Shown here: positions 1 to 8,621 of the stretch, in pieces
Position numbering within the stretch: the stretch's first letter is position 1
Layout: every line of letters begins with the position of its first letter
Source: Winogradskyella sediminis
Lineage (GTDB): Bacteria > Bacteroidota > Bacteroidia > Flavobacteriales > Flavobacteriaceae
Reading direction: 5' to 3'
Length of the DNA: 64,000 nt
NCBI RefSeq assembly: GCF_003387355.1
Contig: NZ_QUNH01000001.1
Location: 1,374,023-1,438,022 of the forward strand
Notes under the pieces: model-generated
What the model saw: only the letters and a program-made list of their open reading frames with translations
The model's database searches: none
Told to the model about the DNA's origin: nothing
Position numbers and translations under genes: made by a program

Positions 1-1888
1 AGCCTACAAGCTTAAAATAGACGATCAAATTAAAGCTTACGATGTGTCGTTTTTTAACCTTACACACCAACGTTTGTTACAACGTATTGCTGAGGCTAAG
101 ACGATGTATATTGAGATTTTAGAAAAACCATTTGATTTTTCTAAAAAAGAAGAATATGTAGCAGATTACGAGAACCTTACTTACGCTACCAACAAGCGCG
201 AAATGAAGGAGCGTTGGAGACAACAACTTAAGTTTTCTACCATTGCTAATTACGACGAAATTCTATCACAACAAGATGCAGAAGCGGATAGTGCAGATAA
301 AGCCATAAAAAAGAAGAAGTCTTTAAAAGAAATTGAAGCTGAAGCAAGATTGGCGACTAAAGAATCCATTGATGTTCTCTACGATTATATTGAAGATAGA
401 AGACGTAACGATTGGTTCTCTGTATATATTAATGCGATTGTAGAAGGTTTCGATCCTCATACATTCTATTTTGCACCGGAAGATAAGGAGCGTTTTGATA
501 GAGATATTTCTGGGAAATTTGAAGGTATCGGAGCACGTTTACAAAAGAAGGTTGATGGTATTATGGTTAACGAAATCATTAGTGGTGGACCAGCTTGGAG
601 AGCAGATGAATTAGAAGTAGGTGATCAAATTCTTAAGGTAAAGCAAGAAGATGAAGAAGAGGCTGTTAATGTCGTTGGTATGCGTTTAGATGATGCAATC
701 AAATTTATTAAAGGTCCAAAAGGTACAGTAGTGACCTTAACTTTGAAAAAAGTGGATGGCACAGTAAAAGATATTTCTATAACGAGAGATGTGGTAGAGT
801 TAGAAGAAACCTATGCTAAATCTTCTATCGTAGAAAAAGAAGGAAAAACATTCGGTATTATTAATTTACCTAAGTTTTATATCAGTTTTGAAGATTATAA
901 CGAGCGCAATGCGGCCTCAGATATTAAACGAGAAATCTTAAGATTAAAAGAAGAAGGGGTTGAAGGTTTGGTGATGGACTTAAGAAATAACGGAGGTGGA
1001 TCGTTACAAACCGTTGTAGATATTGCAGGTTTATTTATAGAAGATGGTCCTGTTGTACAAGTGAAAACTACGGGTGAAGCAAAAGAAGTCTTAAGTGACA
1101 AGGATAAATCTATAGTATGGGATGGACCATTAGTAATTTTAGTTAATGAGTTATCTGCTTCGGCATCCGAAATTTTAGCAGCGGCAATGCAAGATTATAA
1201 GCGTGGTATTGTAATAGGAAGTAAACAAACCTACGGAAAAGGTACTGTGCAAACTGTGATGGATCTTAACCGAATGGTTAAGAACAACACCAAAGGTGAT
1301 ATGGGAGCTTTAAAATTTACCACCCAAAAGTTTTATAGAATAAATGGTGGCTCAACACAGTTAGAAGGTGTAAAGAGTGATGTTGTTGTTCCGGACCGTT
1401 ATAGCTATATTAATATTGGTGAAAAAGATCAGGATAATCCATTAGCATGGGATAAAATTGATGCTGCCGATTACGAAGTTTGGGGTAACTATTTTGATTA
1501 TGATACCACAATTAGTAAGAGCAAAGCAAGAATGGCGGCTAATGAACAGTTAAAGCTTATCGATGCTAATGCACAATGGGTAAAGAAAATAAGAGACCGT
1601 GAATCGTATTCATTAAACTATGATGCTTACAAGAAGGAAATGGAGATTAACGAAGAAGAAGCGAAACGTTTTGCTAAACTATCGGAATATCAAACAGACT
1701 TAACCTTTACATCTTTACCATATGAGATGAAATTAATGGATAAAGACTCTGTGTTAAAGGAAAAACGAAACCGCTGGCACAAGGCCTTAGCAAAAGATGT
1801 ATACGTTGAAGAAGCTATAAATGTGCTTCACGACTTAAAGATGACGTACGCCATTAAAAATAAAGTTGCTAATTCTGTGAAGAATTAA
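1..1888 (+). CDS. prc: Tail-specific (carboxy-terminal processing) protease, 5'-partial
   Basis: Periplasmic S41-family serine protease that cleaves proteins from their C-terminus. The frame is open to base 2, so the true start lies upstream of the window; a GTG at 44 is only an internal codon. Visible order: helical N-terminal part, a PDZ domain (about bases 490-800, with GIGARL and GDQIL motifs), the S41 core with the SASASE serine region near base 1155 and the YGKGTVQ lysine region near 1240, then a basic, helical C-terminal domain typical of the long Prc/Tsp type. About 628 residues are visible, against roughly 680-730 in the family. It ends 8 bp before the permease gene, so the two may be co-transcribed. 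Family is certain; substrate is unknown. Confidence 0.93.
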   Translation, partial: AYKLKIDDQIKAYDVSFFNLTHQRLLQRIAEAKTMYIEILEKPFDFSKKEEYVADYENLTYATNKREMKERWRQQLKFSTIANYDEILSQQDAEADSADKAIKKKKSLKEIEAEARLATKESIDVLYDYIEDRRRNDWFSVYINAIVEGFDPHTFYFAPEDKERFDRDISGKFEGIGARLQKKVDGIMVNEIISGGPAWRADELEVGDQILKVKQEDEEEAVNVVGMRLDDAIKFIKGPKGTVVTLTLKKVDGTVKDISITRDVVELEETYAKSSIVEKEGKTFGIINLPKFYISFEDYNERNAASDIKREILRLKEEGVEGLVMDLRNNGGGSLQTVVDIAGLFIEDGPVVQVKTTGEAKEVLSDKDKSIVWDGPLVILVNELSASASEILAAAMQDYKRGIVIGSKQTYGKGTVQTVMDLNRMVKNNTKGDMGALKFTTQKFYRINGGSTQLEGVKSDVVVPDRYSYINIGEKDQDNPLAWDKIDAADYEVWGNYFDYDTTISKSKARMAANEQLKLIDANAQWVKKIRDRESYSLNYDAYKKEMEINEEEAKRFAKLSEYQTDLTFTSLPYEMKLMDKDSVLKEKRNRWHKALAKDVYVEEAINVLHDLKMTYAIKNKVANSVKN

Positions 1889-1896
1889 AGTTATAA

Positions 1897-2991
1897 ATGA
1901 GTCATAAAAATAATTCATTAACAATACTAGCGCTTCAAAAGTTTAAAAAGAACTTTTGGGGCGTTTTTAGTTTCGTAATTATTGTCTGTATTGGACTCAT
2001 TTCTGTGTTTGCCTATGTTTTTGCACCAGATGCTTCAAAAAATGCTAATCAAATGCATTTGTCTATTCATTCAAAATCACCTGGTTTTGAAGTTCGAATG
2101 CTAACGATACCTTCTGATATTGAGTCGGAAGAAGGTCTGTTTTCGACGTTATTTTTTGGAGAAACCAATACAAATACGGAGGTTCCTATTCAATCTTATA
2201 CGGTTAACGATAATACACTTGCATATGTTGAATATGCATCAGATGGCTTGAAAGGTCAAGAAAAGCAAATAGAGATATCTCGCTTTCCAAATTCAAATTA
2301 CGAAGCTTATATAGATAATCGAAGTTTTGTTTTTGGTACAGATAAATATGGTAGAGATTATTTAAGTCGTATTTTAATTGGTTCAAGGATTTCATTCTTC
2401 ATTGGATTTGTTGCCGTGTTTATCTCATTAATTGTTGGTCTTTTAATGGGAAGTATAGCAGGTTACTATGGTGGGAAAATTGATGCCTTCATTATGTGGG
2501 TGATAAATGTTACTTGGTCTATTCCAACCTTATTATTAGTTATTGCGATTACATTGGCACTCGGAAAAGGTTTTTGGCAAGTGTTTATAGCAGTAGGTTT
2601 AACCATGTGGGTAGAAGTAGCAAGAGTGGTGCGAGGGCAAATAATTAGTGCGAAGGAAATGCAATACGTAACCGCAGCAAGAGCTTTAGGTTATAATGAT
2701 TATAGAATCATCACAAAGCACATATTACCCAATATTTTTGGACCATTAATCGTTATTTCTGCGGCTAACTTTGCAGCTGCAATTTTAATAGAAAGCGGAC
2801 TGAGTTTTTTAGGAATTGGCGCGCAACCACCAATGGCAAGTTGGGGAGCGATGATTAAAGATCATTATAATTATATTATTTTGGGTAAACCGTATTTAGC
2901 CTTAATTCCAGGGCTTTGTATTATGCTTTTGGTTATGGCTTTTATGTTGGTTGGTAATGCGTTGAGGGATGCTTTGGATGTGAAGGCGTAA
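1897..2991 (+). CDS. ABC transporter permease, OppC/DppC type
   Basis: Inner-membrane permease of the binding-protein-dependent transport family (364 aa). An N-terminal segment (KNFWGVFSFVIIVCIGLISVF) is followed by a roughly 95-residue extracytoplasmic stretch, then five hydrophobic segments with the EAA loop (YVTAARALGYNDYRIITKH) near residues 265-285, the contact site for the ATPase. This matches OppC/DppC of peptide uptake systems, including the FGTDKYGRDYLSR entry motif before the core. No partner permease, ATPase or binding protein is in the window, so the substrate (peptide, nickel or other) cannot be told. It runs head-on into engB with only 12 bp between stop codons and no clear terminator hairpin there. 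Confidence 0.88.
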   Translation: MSHKNNSLTILALQKFKKNFWGVFSFVIIVCIGLISVFAYVFAPDASKNANQMHLSIHSKSPGFEVRMLTIPSDIESEEGLFSTLFFGETNTNTEVPIQSYTVNDNTLAYVEYASDGLKGQEKQIEISRFPNSNYEAYIDNRSFVFGTDKYGRDYLSRILIGSRISFFIGFVAVFISLIVGLLMGSIAGYYGGKIDAFIMWVINVTWSIPTLLLVIAITLALGKGFWQVFIAVGLTMWVEVARVVRGQIISAKEMQYVTAARALGYNDYRIITKHILPNIFGPLIVISAANFAAAILIESGLSFLGIGAQPPMASWGAMIKDHYNYIILGKPYLALIPGLCIMLLVMAFMLVGNALRDALDVKA

Positions 2992-3003
2992 TGTTTTAAA
3001 TAA

Positions 3004-3621
3004 TTATAGTTTAGATCTTAGCTGCTCAATCTCTTCATTGGTTGCTCCAATAAAGTTAAGTACATCGTCTTTTCCAATACTTTTTGACGATGACGTTACA
3101 AAATGAGGAGGTAGTTCTTCCCAGAATTTAAGTAGTTCTTGGCAATACTCATCTACGTGGCGCTCAATAGCCTGAGGTTTTAATTTGTCCGCTTTTGTGA
3201 ATATGATGCCAAACGGAATTTCACCTTCTCCTAAATACTGCATAAATTCTAAGTCCACAGGCTGTGGTTTGTGTCTAATATCTATAAGCACAAATGCCGA
3301 AACTAATTGTTGTCGTTGTTCAAAATAATTGGTTATAAATTTCTGGAATTTTTGCTTAGACGATTTTGAAACGCGCGCATAACCATAACCAGGTAAATCT
3401 ACTAAATACCAATTTTTATTAATTAAGAAATGATTAATTAACTGGGTTTTTCCTGGTCGTCCAGAGGTTTTAGCTAAACTTTTACGATCGGTAAGCATAT
3501 TGATTAATGACGACTTCCCTACGTTACTTCTTCCTATAAAGGCGTATTCTGGTATCGCATTCTTAGGGCATTTTGCCACATCAGAATTACTCACTACAAA
3601 TTCAGCTGATTTTATTTTCAT
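3004..3621 (-). CDS. engB: Ribosome biogenesis GTPase YsxC/EngB
   Basis: Small TRAFAC GTPase (205 aa) needed for late assembly of the large ribosomal subunit. All G motifs are visible: G1 GRSNVGKSS (residues 31-39), a switch region with GKTQLINHF, G3 DLPGYG, G4 TKAD and G5 TSSSK. Length is normal for the family. The ATG at 3621 is followed by the typical N-terminal beta-strand (KIKSAEFVVSN). It is on the minus strand, downstream of the alpha/beta hydrolase with 176 bp between them, so it may be transcribed separately or by read-through. Confidence 0.95.
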   Translation of the reverse strand: MKIKSAEFVVSNSDVAKCPKNAIPEYAFIGRSNVGKSSLINMLTDRKSLAKTSGRPGKTQLINHFLINKNWYLVDLPGYGYARVSKSSKQKFQKFITNYFEQRQQLVSAFVLIDIRHKPQPVDLEFMQYLGEGEIPFGIIFTKADKLKPQAIERHVDEYCQELLKFWEELPPHFVTSSSKSIGKDDVLNFIGATNEEIEQLRSKL

Positions 3622-3672
3622 CTTCCGTTCCCGTGATAACAGGAATCTTATTTAATTAAACTTATATTTATG

Positions 3673-3764
3673 CGAAGTAAAAGGGTGATTTTCCTAATGG
3701 GTAGAAGCCAATTTTACTTTTTAGAATATAGACTTAGCTACTTTTTTAAATGTATTTTACTTCG
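3673..3764. repeat. 10-bp perfect inverted repeat in the engB upstream region
   Basis: CGAAGTAAAA at 3673-3682 is exactly complementary to TTTTACTTCG at 3755-3764. The 72 bp between them include a second TTTTACTT-like segment. It lies in the 176-bp gap between the hydrolase stop and the engB start, so it would be in the engB leader if the two genes are co-transcribed. It could be a structured leader or a relic of a small mobile element; function unknown. Confidence 0.4.
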
Positions 3765-3797
3765 TACTTACAACTTTTTAGTCTTTAGATTTTTATA

Positions 3798-4562
3798 CTA
3801 AAATCCACGCTTTTCAAGCCATTTCGATAAAATTATATTGAACTCTTCTGGGTGCTCCATCATAGCTGCATGTCCACATTTATCAATCCAATATAACTCA
3901 GAATCGGGTAACAGCTCGTGAAATTCTTCAGCAACGTCTGGTGGAGTCACTGTGTCGTTTTTTCCCCAAATAATACAAGTTGGTGTAGTCATATTGGGTA
4001 AATCTTTAGCCATATTGTGTCTAATAGCACTTTTGGCAATAGCTAACGTTTTTATAAGTTTGTTGCGGTCGTTTACGGTTTCGTATACTTCATCAACAAT
4101 TTCCTTTGTGGCTACCGCAGGATCATAAAAGACTTCTTGGGCTTTCTTTTTCATGACTTCGTAATCGCTACGTTTGGTATAACCACCTCCCATGGCGCTT
4201 TCGTAAAGCCCAGAACTTCCTGTAATGATAAGCGCTTTAATTTTTTTTGGGTATAATTTTGTGTGGTATAATCCAATATGTCCACCAAGAGAATTTCCTA
4301 ATAAAATGACCTCGTCTAAACCTTTAAATTCAATAAAATCCTTTAAGTAATTAGCGAAACTCTTTACGTTGGTTTTGAGCAAAGACATGGTGTAAATAGG
4401 GAGTTCTGGTATAATAACTTTGTAGCCAATAGAACTAAAATGTTTAGTGACACCGTCAAAATTACTAAGTCCACCCATTAAGCCATGCAACACAATAATT
4501 GGTGTGCCTTCGCCTACTTCAATATATCTAAAATCCTTTTCTTTCTTTAAAAGGTGTGCCAT
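3798..4562 (-). CDS. Alpha/beta hydrolase
   Basis: Alpha/beta-hydrolase fold enzyme of 254 aa. It shows the oxyanion HGLMGG motif, the nucleophile elbow GNSLGG, a catalytic Asp in GKNDTVTPP and a catalytic His in CGHAAMMEHPEEF. A lid (about residues 120-185) is rich in Lys and Tyr. The ATG at 4562 is preferred over a TTG six bases upstream, because a TATATTTG -7 element (4591-4598, minus strand) fits transcription starting near 4584. The fold is sure; whether it is an esterase, a lipase or a hydrolase of meta-cleavage products is not visible. Confidence 0.88.
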   Translation of the reverse strand: MAHLLKKEKDFRYIEVGEGTPIIVLHGLMGGLSNFDGVTKHFSSIGYKVIIPELPIYTMSLLKTNVKSFANYLKDFIEFKGLDEVILLGNSLGGHIGLYHTKLYPKKIKALIITGSSGLYESAMGGGYTKRSDYEVMKKKAQEVFYDPAVATKEIVDEVYETVNDRNKLIKTLAIAKSAIRHNMAKDLPNMTTPTCIIWGKNDTVTPPDVAEEFHELLPDSELYWIDKCGHAAMMEHPEEFNIILSKWLEKRGF

Positions 4563-4590
4563 GTGCAAGTCCGTGCTTATGTGTTAGAAA

Positions 4591-4598
4591 CAAATATA
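4591..4598 (-). promoter_or_regulatory. Promoter -7 element (TATATTTG) for the hydrolase gene
   Basis: The minus-strand sequence TATATTTG matches the Bacteroidota -7 consensus TAnnTTTG, 28 bases before the ATG at 4562. No TTG at the usual -33 spacing was seen. Confidence 0.55.
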
Positions 4599-4770
4599 AC
4601 CAAATCCTTTAGAATATAAATAATATGGAAAAAATATCGATTTTTTTTATTCAAGCTACAAAGGTAAGCTGTTGTTAACAATTCCCACTATGGAAATGGT
4701 TTCTTAAAAGTCGAATTTATTGGTGCGGAATTAAAATGAACCGATTTTAAACTAAAACTTATTAACAAAT

Positions 4771-4835
4771 GTGGTAGAATGTGGTAAAAAGTGGTGATTT
4801 TTTCAATATCTTTGATTCTTAATCGTTAAAGTGGT
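4771..4835 (+). promoter_or_regulatory. MraZ operator (GTGGT direct repeats)
   Basis: GTGGT occurs at 4771, 4781 and 4791, three tandem copies with an exact 10-bp period. A fourth copy at 4831 keeps the same phase, 40 bp on. MraZ proteins bind short direct repeats of the TGGGN/GTGGN type with 5-nt spacers ahead of their own operon, so this array in front of mraZ is very likely the autoregulatory operator. The triplet sits where the -33 region should be, and the fourth copy lies just before the start codon. Confidence 0.85.
4807..4814 (+). promoter_or_regulatory. Promoter -7 element (TATCTTTG) of the dcw cluster
   Basis: TATCTTTG fits the TAnnTTTG consensus exactly, 34 bp upstream of the mraZ start. 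It lies between the third and fourth MraZ boxes, so MraZ bound to the array would cover the -33 region. No TTG at the -33 position was seen. Confidence 0.7.
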
Positions 4836-4847
4836 AAACGAAACCTT

Positions 4848-5318
4848 TTGAATTCATTTATAGGAACATACGAATGTAAAGCTGATGCCAAAGGAAGGTT
4901 AATGATACCTGCTGTGCTTAAAAAGCAGTTATCATCGGCTTTGCAAGATGGTTTTGTTTTAAAGCGTGCCGTGTTTCAGCCGTGTTTGGAGCTCTATCCT
5001 ATGTCTGAATGGACAAAAATGATGGATAAAATAAATAAGCTTAACCGCTTTAAAAAAAAGAATAATGATTTTATCAGGCGTTTTACAGCTGGTGTTAAGA
5101 TTGTAGAAGTGGATAATGCAGGTCGCTTATTAATTCCTAAGGATTTAATTGGGTTTTCTGGTATTACCAAAGAAGTGGTTTTGGCTTCTGCTGTGAATAT
5201 TCTTGAAATTTGGGATAAAGAAAAATACGAACAAGCTATTGATGATGCGGCTTCAGATTTTGCGGATTTGGCCGAAGAAGTAATGGGACAAGACGATGAA
5301 GACAATGGATTATCATAA
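4848..5318 (+). CDS. mraZ: Division/cell wall cluster transcriptional repressor MraZ
   Basis: DNA-binding regulator of the dcw operon (156 aa) with two AbrB-like SpoVT/MraZ domains. The first holds GTYECKADAKGRLMIP and the second VDNAGRLLIPKDL, each with the conserved D-x-x-G-R motif. It starts with TTG; no ATG lies between the promoter and the conserved N-terminus. It overlaps rsmH by 23 bp. Its own operator is visible directly upstream. The acidic C-terminal tail (about residues 125-156) is usual for flavobacterial MraZ. Confidence 0.96.
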   Translation: MNSFIGTYECKADAKGRLMIPAVLKKQLSSALQDGFVLKRAVFQPCLELYPMSEWTKMMDKINKLNRFKKKNNDFIRRFTAGVKIVEVDNAGRLLIPKDLIGFSGITKEVVLASAVNILEIWDKEKYEQAIDDAASDFADLAEEVMGQDDEDNGLS

Positions 5319-6201
5319 TGCAGTATTATTAAAAGAAACCGTTGATGGTTTGGCTGTAAAGCCAGATGGTGTATATGTCGATGTTACTTTTGGTGGCGGA
5401 GGACATAGTAGGGAGATTTTGTCTCAGCTAGGACCAAACGGAAAATTGTACGCTTTTGATCAGGATAAAGATGCGTTAGTTAATGCAATTGATGATGATC
5501 GGTTTGTGTTAATTAATGAAAATTTCAGGTTTATAAAACGGTTTTTAAGATTTTACGGAGTCGAAGAAGTCGATGGTGTCTTAGCGGATTTTGGAGTGTC
5601 ATCACATCAATTCGATGTCGCGGAACGTGGATTTTCAACACGCTTTGAAGCTGATTTAGATATGCGAATGAATCAAGATAGTAGTCTCTCTGCTTTTGAA
5701 GTCGTAAATAACTATGATGAAGAGCAGCTAAGAGCGGTGTTATTCCAATATGGCGAATTGCGACAAGCGCCAGCTATGGCTAGAGTTATAGTGGCTGCTA
5801 GAAAACAATCGGAAATTAAGACAAGTGAGCAATTAAAAATGGTGTTGAAGCCATTTTTAAATCATCAAAAGGAGAATAAGGTTTTAGCTCAAATATATCA
5901 GGCGATTCGTATCGAAGTCAATCAGGAGATTGAGGTGTTAAAAGAGTTGTTGCTTCAAACTCCAGAGATTTTAAAGAAGGATGGGCGTCTAAGTTTTATC
6001 TCGTACCATTCCTTAGAAGATCGCTTGGTAAAACGCTTTATTAGAAATGGATTGTTTGAAGGGGAGCCTGAACGAGATGTGTTTGGCAATTTCGAAGTGC
6101 CGTTAAAAAAAGTGGGCAAATTAATTGTTCCGAGTAAAGAAGAAATTAAAATTAACAATAGAGCGAGAAGCGCGAAACTGAGGATTGCTAAAAAAATATG
6201 A
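5296..6201 (+). CDS. rsmH: 16S rRNA (cytosine(1402)-N4)-methyltransferase RsmH
   Basis: SAM-dependent methyltransferase (301 aa) that modifies C1402 in the decoding centre of 16S rRNA. SAM-binding motif YVDVTFGGGGHSREIL (residues 27-42), then FDQDKDA, ADFGVSSHQFD and the C-terminal FISYHSLEDRLVKRFI characteristic of MraW/RsmH. The ATG at 5296 lies inside mraZ; a second ATG at 5305 is also possible. It overlaps ftsL by 4 bp (ATGA), showing translational coupling. Confidence 0.97.
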   Translation: MKTMDYHNAVLLKETVDGLAVKPDGVYVDVTFGGGGHSREILSQLGPNGKLYAFDQDKDALVNAIDDDRFVLINENFRFIKRFLRFYGVEEVDGVLADFGVSSHQFDVAERGFSTRFEADLDMRMNQDSSLSAFEVVNNYDEEQLRAVLFQYGELRQAPAMARVIVAARKQSEIKTSEQLKMVLKPFLNHQKENKVLAQIYQAIRIEVNQEIEVLKELLLQTPEILKKDGRLSFISYHSLEDRLVKRFIRNGLFEGEPERDVFGNFEVPLKKVGKLIVPSKEEIKINNRARSAKLRIAKKI

Positions 6202-6524
6202 AAAAAAACATATACGGCATATTAAGGGGTAAGTTTCTGATCAGTGATGATTCGTTTAAAAATTGGCGTATCATCATTTTTATTTCATTTCTAGCAATCA
6301 TAATGATAGCGAGTTCACATAGCGCGGATCAAAAGGTGTATGAGATTGCTAATTTAACCAATGAAGTTAAAGAATTGCGTTCAGCGTTTGTAGATAAAAG
6401 AGGGAAGTTGATGCAGCTTAAAAAAGAATCATTTGTAGAGGCTGAGGTAAAAGATAAAGGGATTGGGATTTCGCTAAATCCACCTACAAAAATTATTGTA
6501 AAATCGTCCAAGTCCAAAAAGTAA
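6198..6524 (+). CDS. ftsL: FtsL-like cell division protein
   Basis: Small bitopic membrane protein (108 aa) in the ftsL position of the dcw cluster. It has a cytoplasmic N-terminus, a transmembrane helix at about residues 25-42 (IIIFISFLAIIMIASS), then a short heptad-like region (YEIANLTNEVKELRSAFVD) expected to form the coiled coil with the FtsB-type partner, and a Lys-rich tail. FtsL proteins diverge strongly, so the call rests on position, size and topology. Start ATG overlaps the rsmH stop. Confidence 0.85.
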   Translation: MKKNIYGILRGKFLISDDSFKNWRIIIFISFLAIIMIASSHSADQKVYEIANLTNEVKELRSAFVDKRGKLMQLKKESFVEAEVKDKGIGISLNPPTKIIVKSSKSKK

Positions 6525-6554
6525 GTGGATGGATAGCGTTGTATTAAAATTAAA

Positions 6555-6584
6555 AAGAATTATATCTCGATTATCGAGACAAAA
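6555..6584. other. Small hairpin between ftsL and ftsI
   Basis: TCTCGA-TTA-TCGAGA forms a perfect 6-bp stem with a 3-base loop in the 85-bp gap before the TTG start of ftsI. There is no U-tract directly after it, so it does not look like a terminator. It may stabilise mRNA or tune ftsI translation. Confidence 0.35.
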
Positions 6585-6608
6585 CAAAAAAGATAAGACT
6601 TAGAAGCT

Positions 6609-8621
6609 TTGGCAATAACAGAGAAAAACATATTAAACAGATTGTACTTCGTAGCAGGCTGCATGTTTGTATTTGCCTTAGCAGTGGTGTTTAAGCTGGT
6701 GAGTATTCAGTTTGTTCAAGGTGAAAAGTATAGGGCATTGGCAGAGAAGAGTACTACGAGAGATTTTCCTATTCCTGCCAATCGTGGTAATGTGTATTCG
6801 GCTGATGGTAGTTTGTTAGCGACGTCTATTCCTAAGTACGATATAAGAATTGATGCCATTCAGGCTAAAGATGCCACCTTCGAAAAGTATTTAGGAGCTT
6901 TAGCGGATTCTCTTCATGCGTATAAAGGGAAGCCAGCATCTTATTACAAGAATATTATACGTAGAGCGCGCAAAAACAAAAACAGATATTTCCTTTTGGC
7001 ACGTAATATTAGCTATTCTGATTATATCCGTATGCGCAATTTTCCTCTCTTAAATCTAGGAGCGATAAAGGGAGGTTTAATTGTTGAGCAAACAACAAGG
7101 CGAGAGCACCCAATGGGAGGTATTGCAGAGCGTACTATAGGATATGAAAGAAAAGATGCTAATGGTAATTTTACAAGACCAGGGATAGATGGGGCTTTTG
7201 GTGTAAAGTATCTACAAGGGAAAGATGGTAAACGTTTAAAGCAAAAAATAGGTAATGGGCAATGGAAACCTATTGCTGATTTCGATCAAATTGAGCCACA
7301 AGATGGGTATGATGTTTATACAACGATAGATGTTAATATTCAAGATATCGCGCATCATTCATTGTTAAAGCAACTAGAAATATACGAAGCAGACCATGGT
7401 TGTGTGGTGGTTATGGATGTTAAAACTGGGGAGATTAAGGCGATTTCAAACCTTGGTAGAAATAAAAACGGCAAGTATTATGAGCGCTTAAATTATGCCG
7501 TTGGAGAGAGTCATGAGCCTGGTTCTACCTTTAAAGTTATGGCGTTAATGGCAGCTTTAGAGGATAAGGTGATTGATACATCTACTGTGGTCGATACTAA
7601 GAAAGGGCGAAAGTCTTTATATGGTCGTGTTATTACAGATTCTGGAAATGGTTATGGAGAGATTTCTGCGGCTCGTGCTTTAGAGGTGTCTTCTAATATT
7701 GGTATGGCGACTATTATAGACGAGCATTACTCAAAACAACCAGAAAAATTTTTAAATAGATTAAGTTCTTGGAGGCTAGATAAAACGTTGGGTGTTGCAA
7801 TTATTGGTGAAGGAGTGCCAGATATCCCAAGACCAGGAGCTGTAAACTGGAGTAGAAATGCTTTGCCATCCATGGCCTATGGTTATAATCTTGAAATGAC
7901 TCCATTGCAAACCTTAGCCTTTTATAACGCTATTGCAAATGATGGAGAGCTGATTAAGCCGCGTTTTTTGAAGTCAGTAAAGTCTTTTGATAAAGATATA
8001 GAGGTGTTTAAGAAAGAAGTGCTTGTTGAGAAAATATGCTCTGATAAAACCTTGAATGAAATTAGAGATATTTTAAAGAACGTTGTAATTCGTGGCACAG
8101 GAAAGCGTATGTATTCTAAAACGTTTTCCATGGCTGGTAAAACAGGTACAGCACGTACCGATTATGCTAATACACAAGAATGGTATAAGGATAGAAAATA
8201 TATTTCATCGTTTGCAGGTTATTTTCCTGCGGATAATCCTAAATATTCTTGTATTGTGGTAATTCATAAGCCTAGTACTAAAGTGGGTATATATGGCTCT
8301 GATGTTGCTGGTCCTGTTTTTAAAAGGGTAGCTCAAAAAATTTATACAGATACACCAATAATAGATGAGGTAGAGGTTCTAAATTTTGAAGATAATTTGG
8401 TTGAGGCGGATTTTGAAAGTTATTACGACGTTGCTCAAAAATATAAAGAATTAATGCCGAGTGTAGTAGGTATGCCTGCTATGGATGCGATAGCTTTATT
8501 AGAAAATTTACAAGTGGATGTAAGAGTGAAATTAAATGGAAATGGAACAGTGAGAAAACAGTCTGTAAAAAGACATCAAAAATTACAAACGAATCAAACT
8601 ATTGTTTTGGAAGCGTCATGA
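6609..8621 (+). CDS. ftsI: Penicillin-binding protein FtsI/PBP3-like transpeptidase with PASTA domain
   Basis: Septal peptidoglycan transpeptidase (670 aa). One N-terminal transmembrane helix (residues 10-30) is followed by the PBP dimerisation domain (RGNVYSADGSLLATS) and a transpeptidase domain with all three active-site motifs: STFK (SxxK, nucleophile Ser), SSN (SxN) and KTG (in GKTGTART). A single PASTA domain closes the protein (about residues 610-670), as usual in Bacteroidota. The start is TTG: an in-frame stop at 6594 excludes anything further upstream and no ATG precedes the membrane segment. ATGA overlap with murE. Confidence 0.96.
   Translation: MAITEKNILNRLYFVAGCMFVFALAVVFKLVSIQFVQGEKYRALAEKSTTRDFPIPANRGNVYSADGSLLATSIPKYDIRIDAIQAKDATFEKYLGALADSLHAYKGKPASYYKNIIRRARKNKNRYFLLARNISYSDYIRMRNFPLLNLGAIKGGLIVEQTTRREHPMGGIAERTIGYERKDANGNFTRPGIDGAFGVKYLQGKDGKRLKQKIGNGQWKPIADFDQIEPQDGYDVYTTIDVNIQDIAHHSLLKQLEIYEADHGCVVVMDVKTGEIKAISNLGRNKNGKYYERLNYAVGESHEPGSTFKVMALMAALEDKVIDTSTVVDTKKGRKSLYGRVITDSGNGYGEISAARALEVSSNIGMATIIDEHYSKQPEKFLNRLSSWRLDKTLGVAIIGEGVPDIPRPGAVNWSRNALPSMAYGYNLEMTPLQTLAFYNAIANDGELIKPRFLKSVKSFDKDIEVFKKEVLVEKICSDKTLNEIRDILKNVVIRGTGKRMYSKTFSMAGKTGTARTDYANTQEWYKDRKYISSFAGYFPADNPKYSCIVVIHKPSTKVGIYGSDVAGPVFKRVAQKIYTDTPIIDEVEVLNFEDNLVEADFESYYDVAQKYKELMPSVVGMPAMDAIALLENLQVDVRVKLNGNGTVRKQSVKRHQKLQTNQTIVLEAS

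Noticed and set aside
44..1888. GTG at 44 as the start of the protease gene
   Set aside because: The reading frame is open to the window edge with protein-like sequence upstream; the gene is cut by the edge.
4771..4800. CRISPR-like or tandem repeat array
   Set aside because: Only three 10-bp units; position and motif fit a MraZ operator.
6555..6584. Terminator between ftsL and ftsI
   Set aside because: Hairpin lacks a U-tract and the genes belong to one operon.
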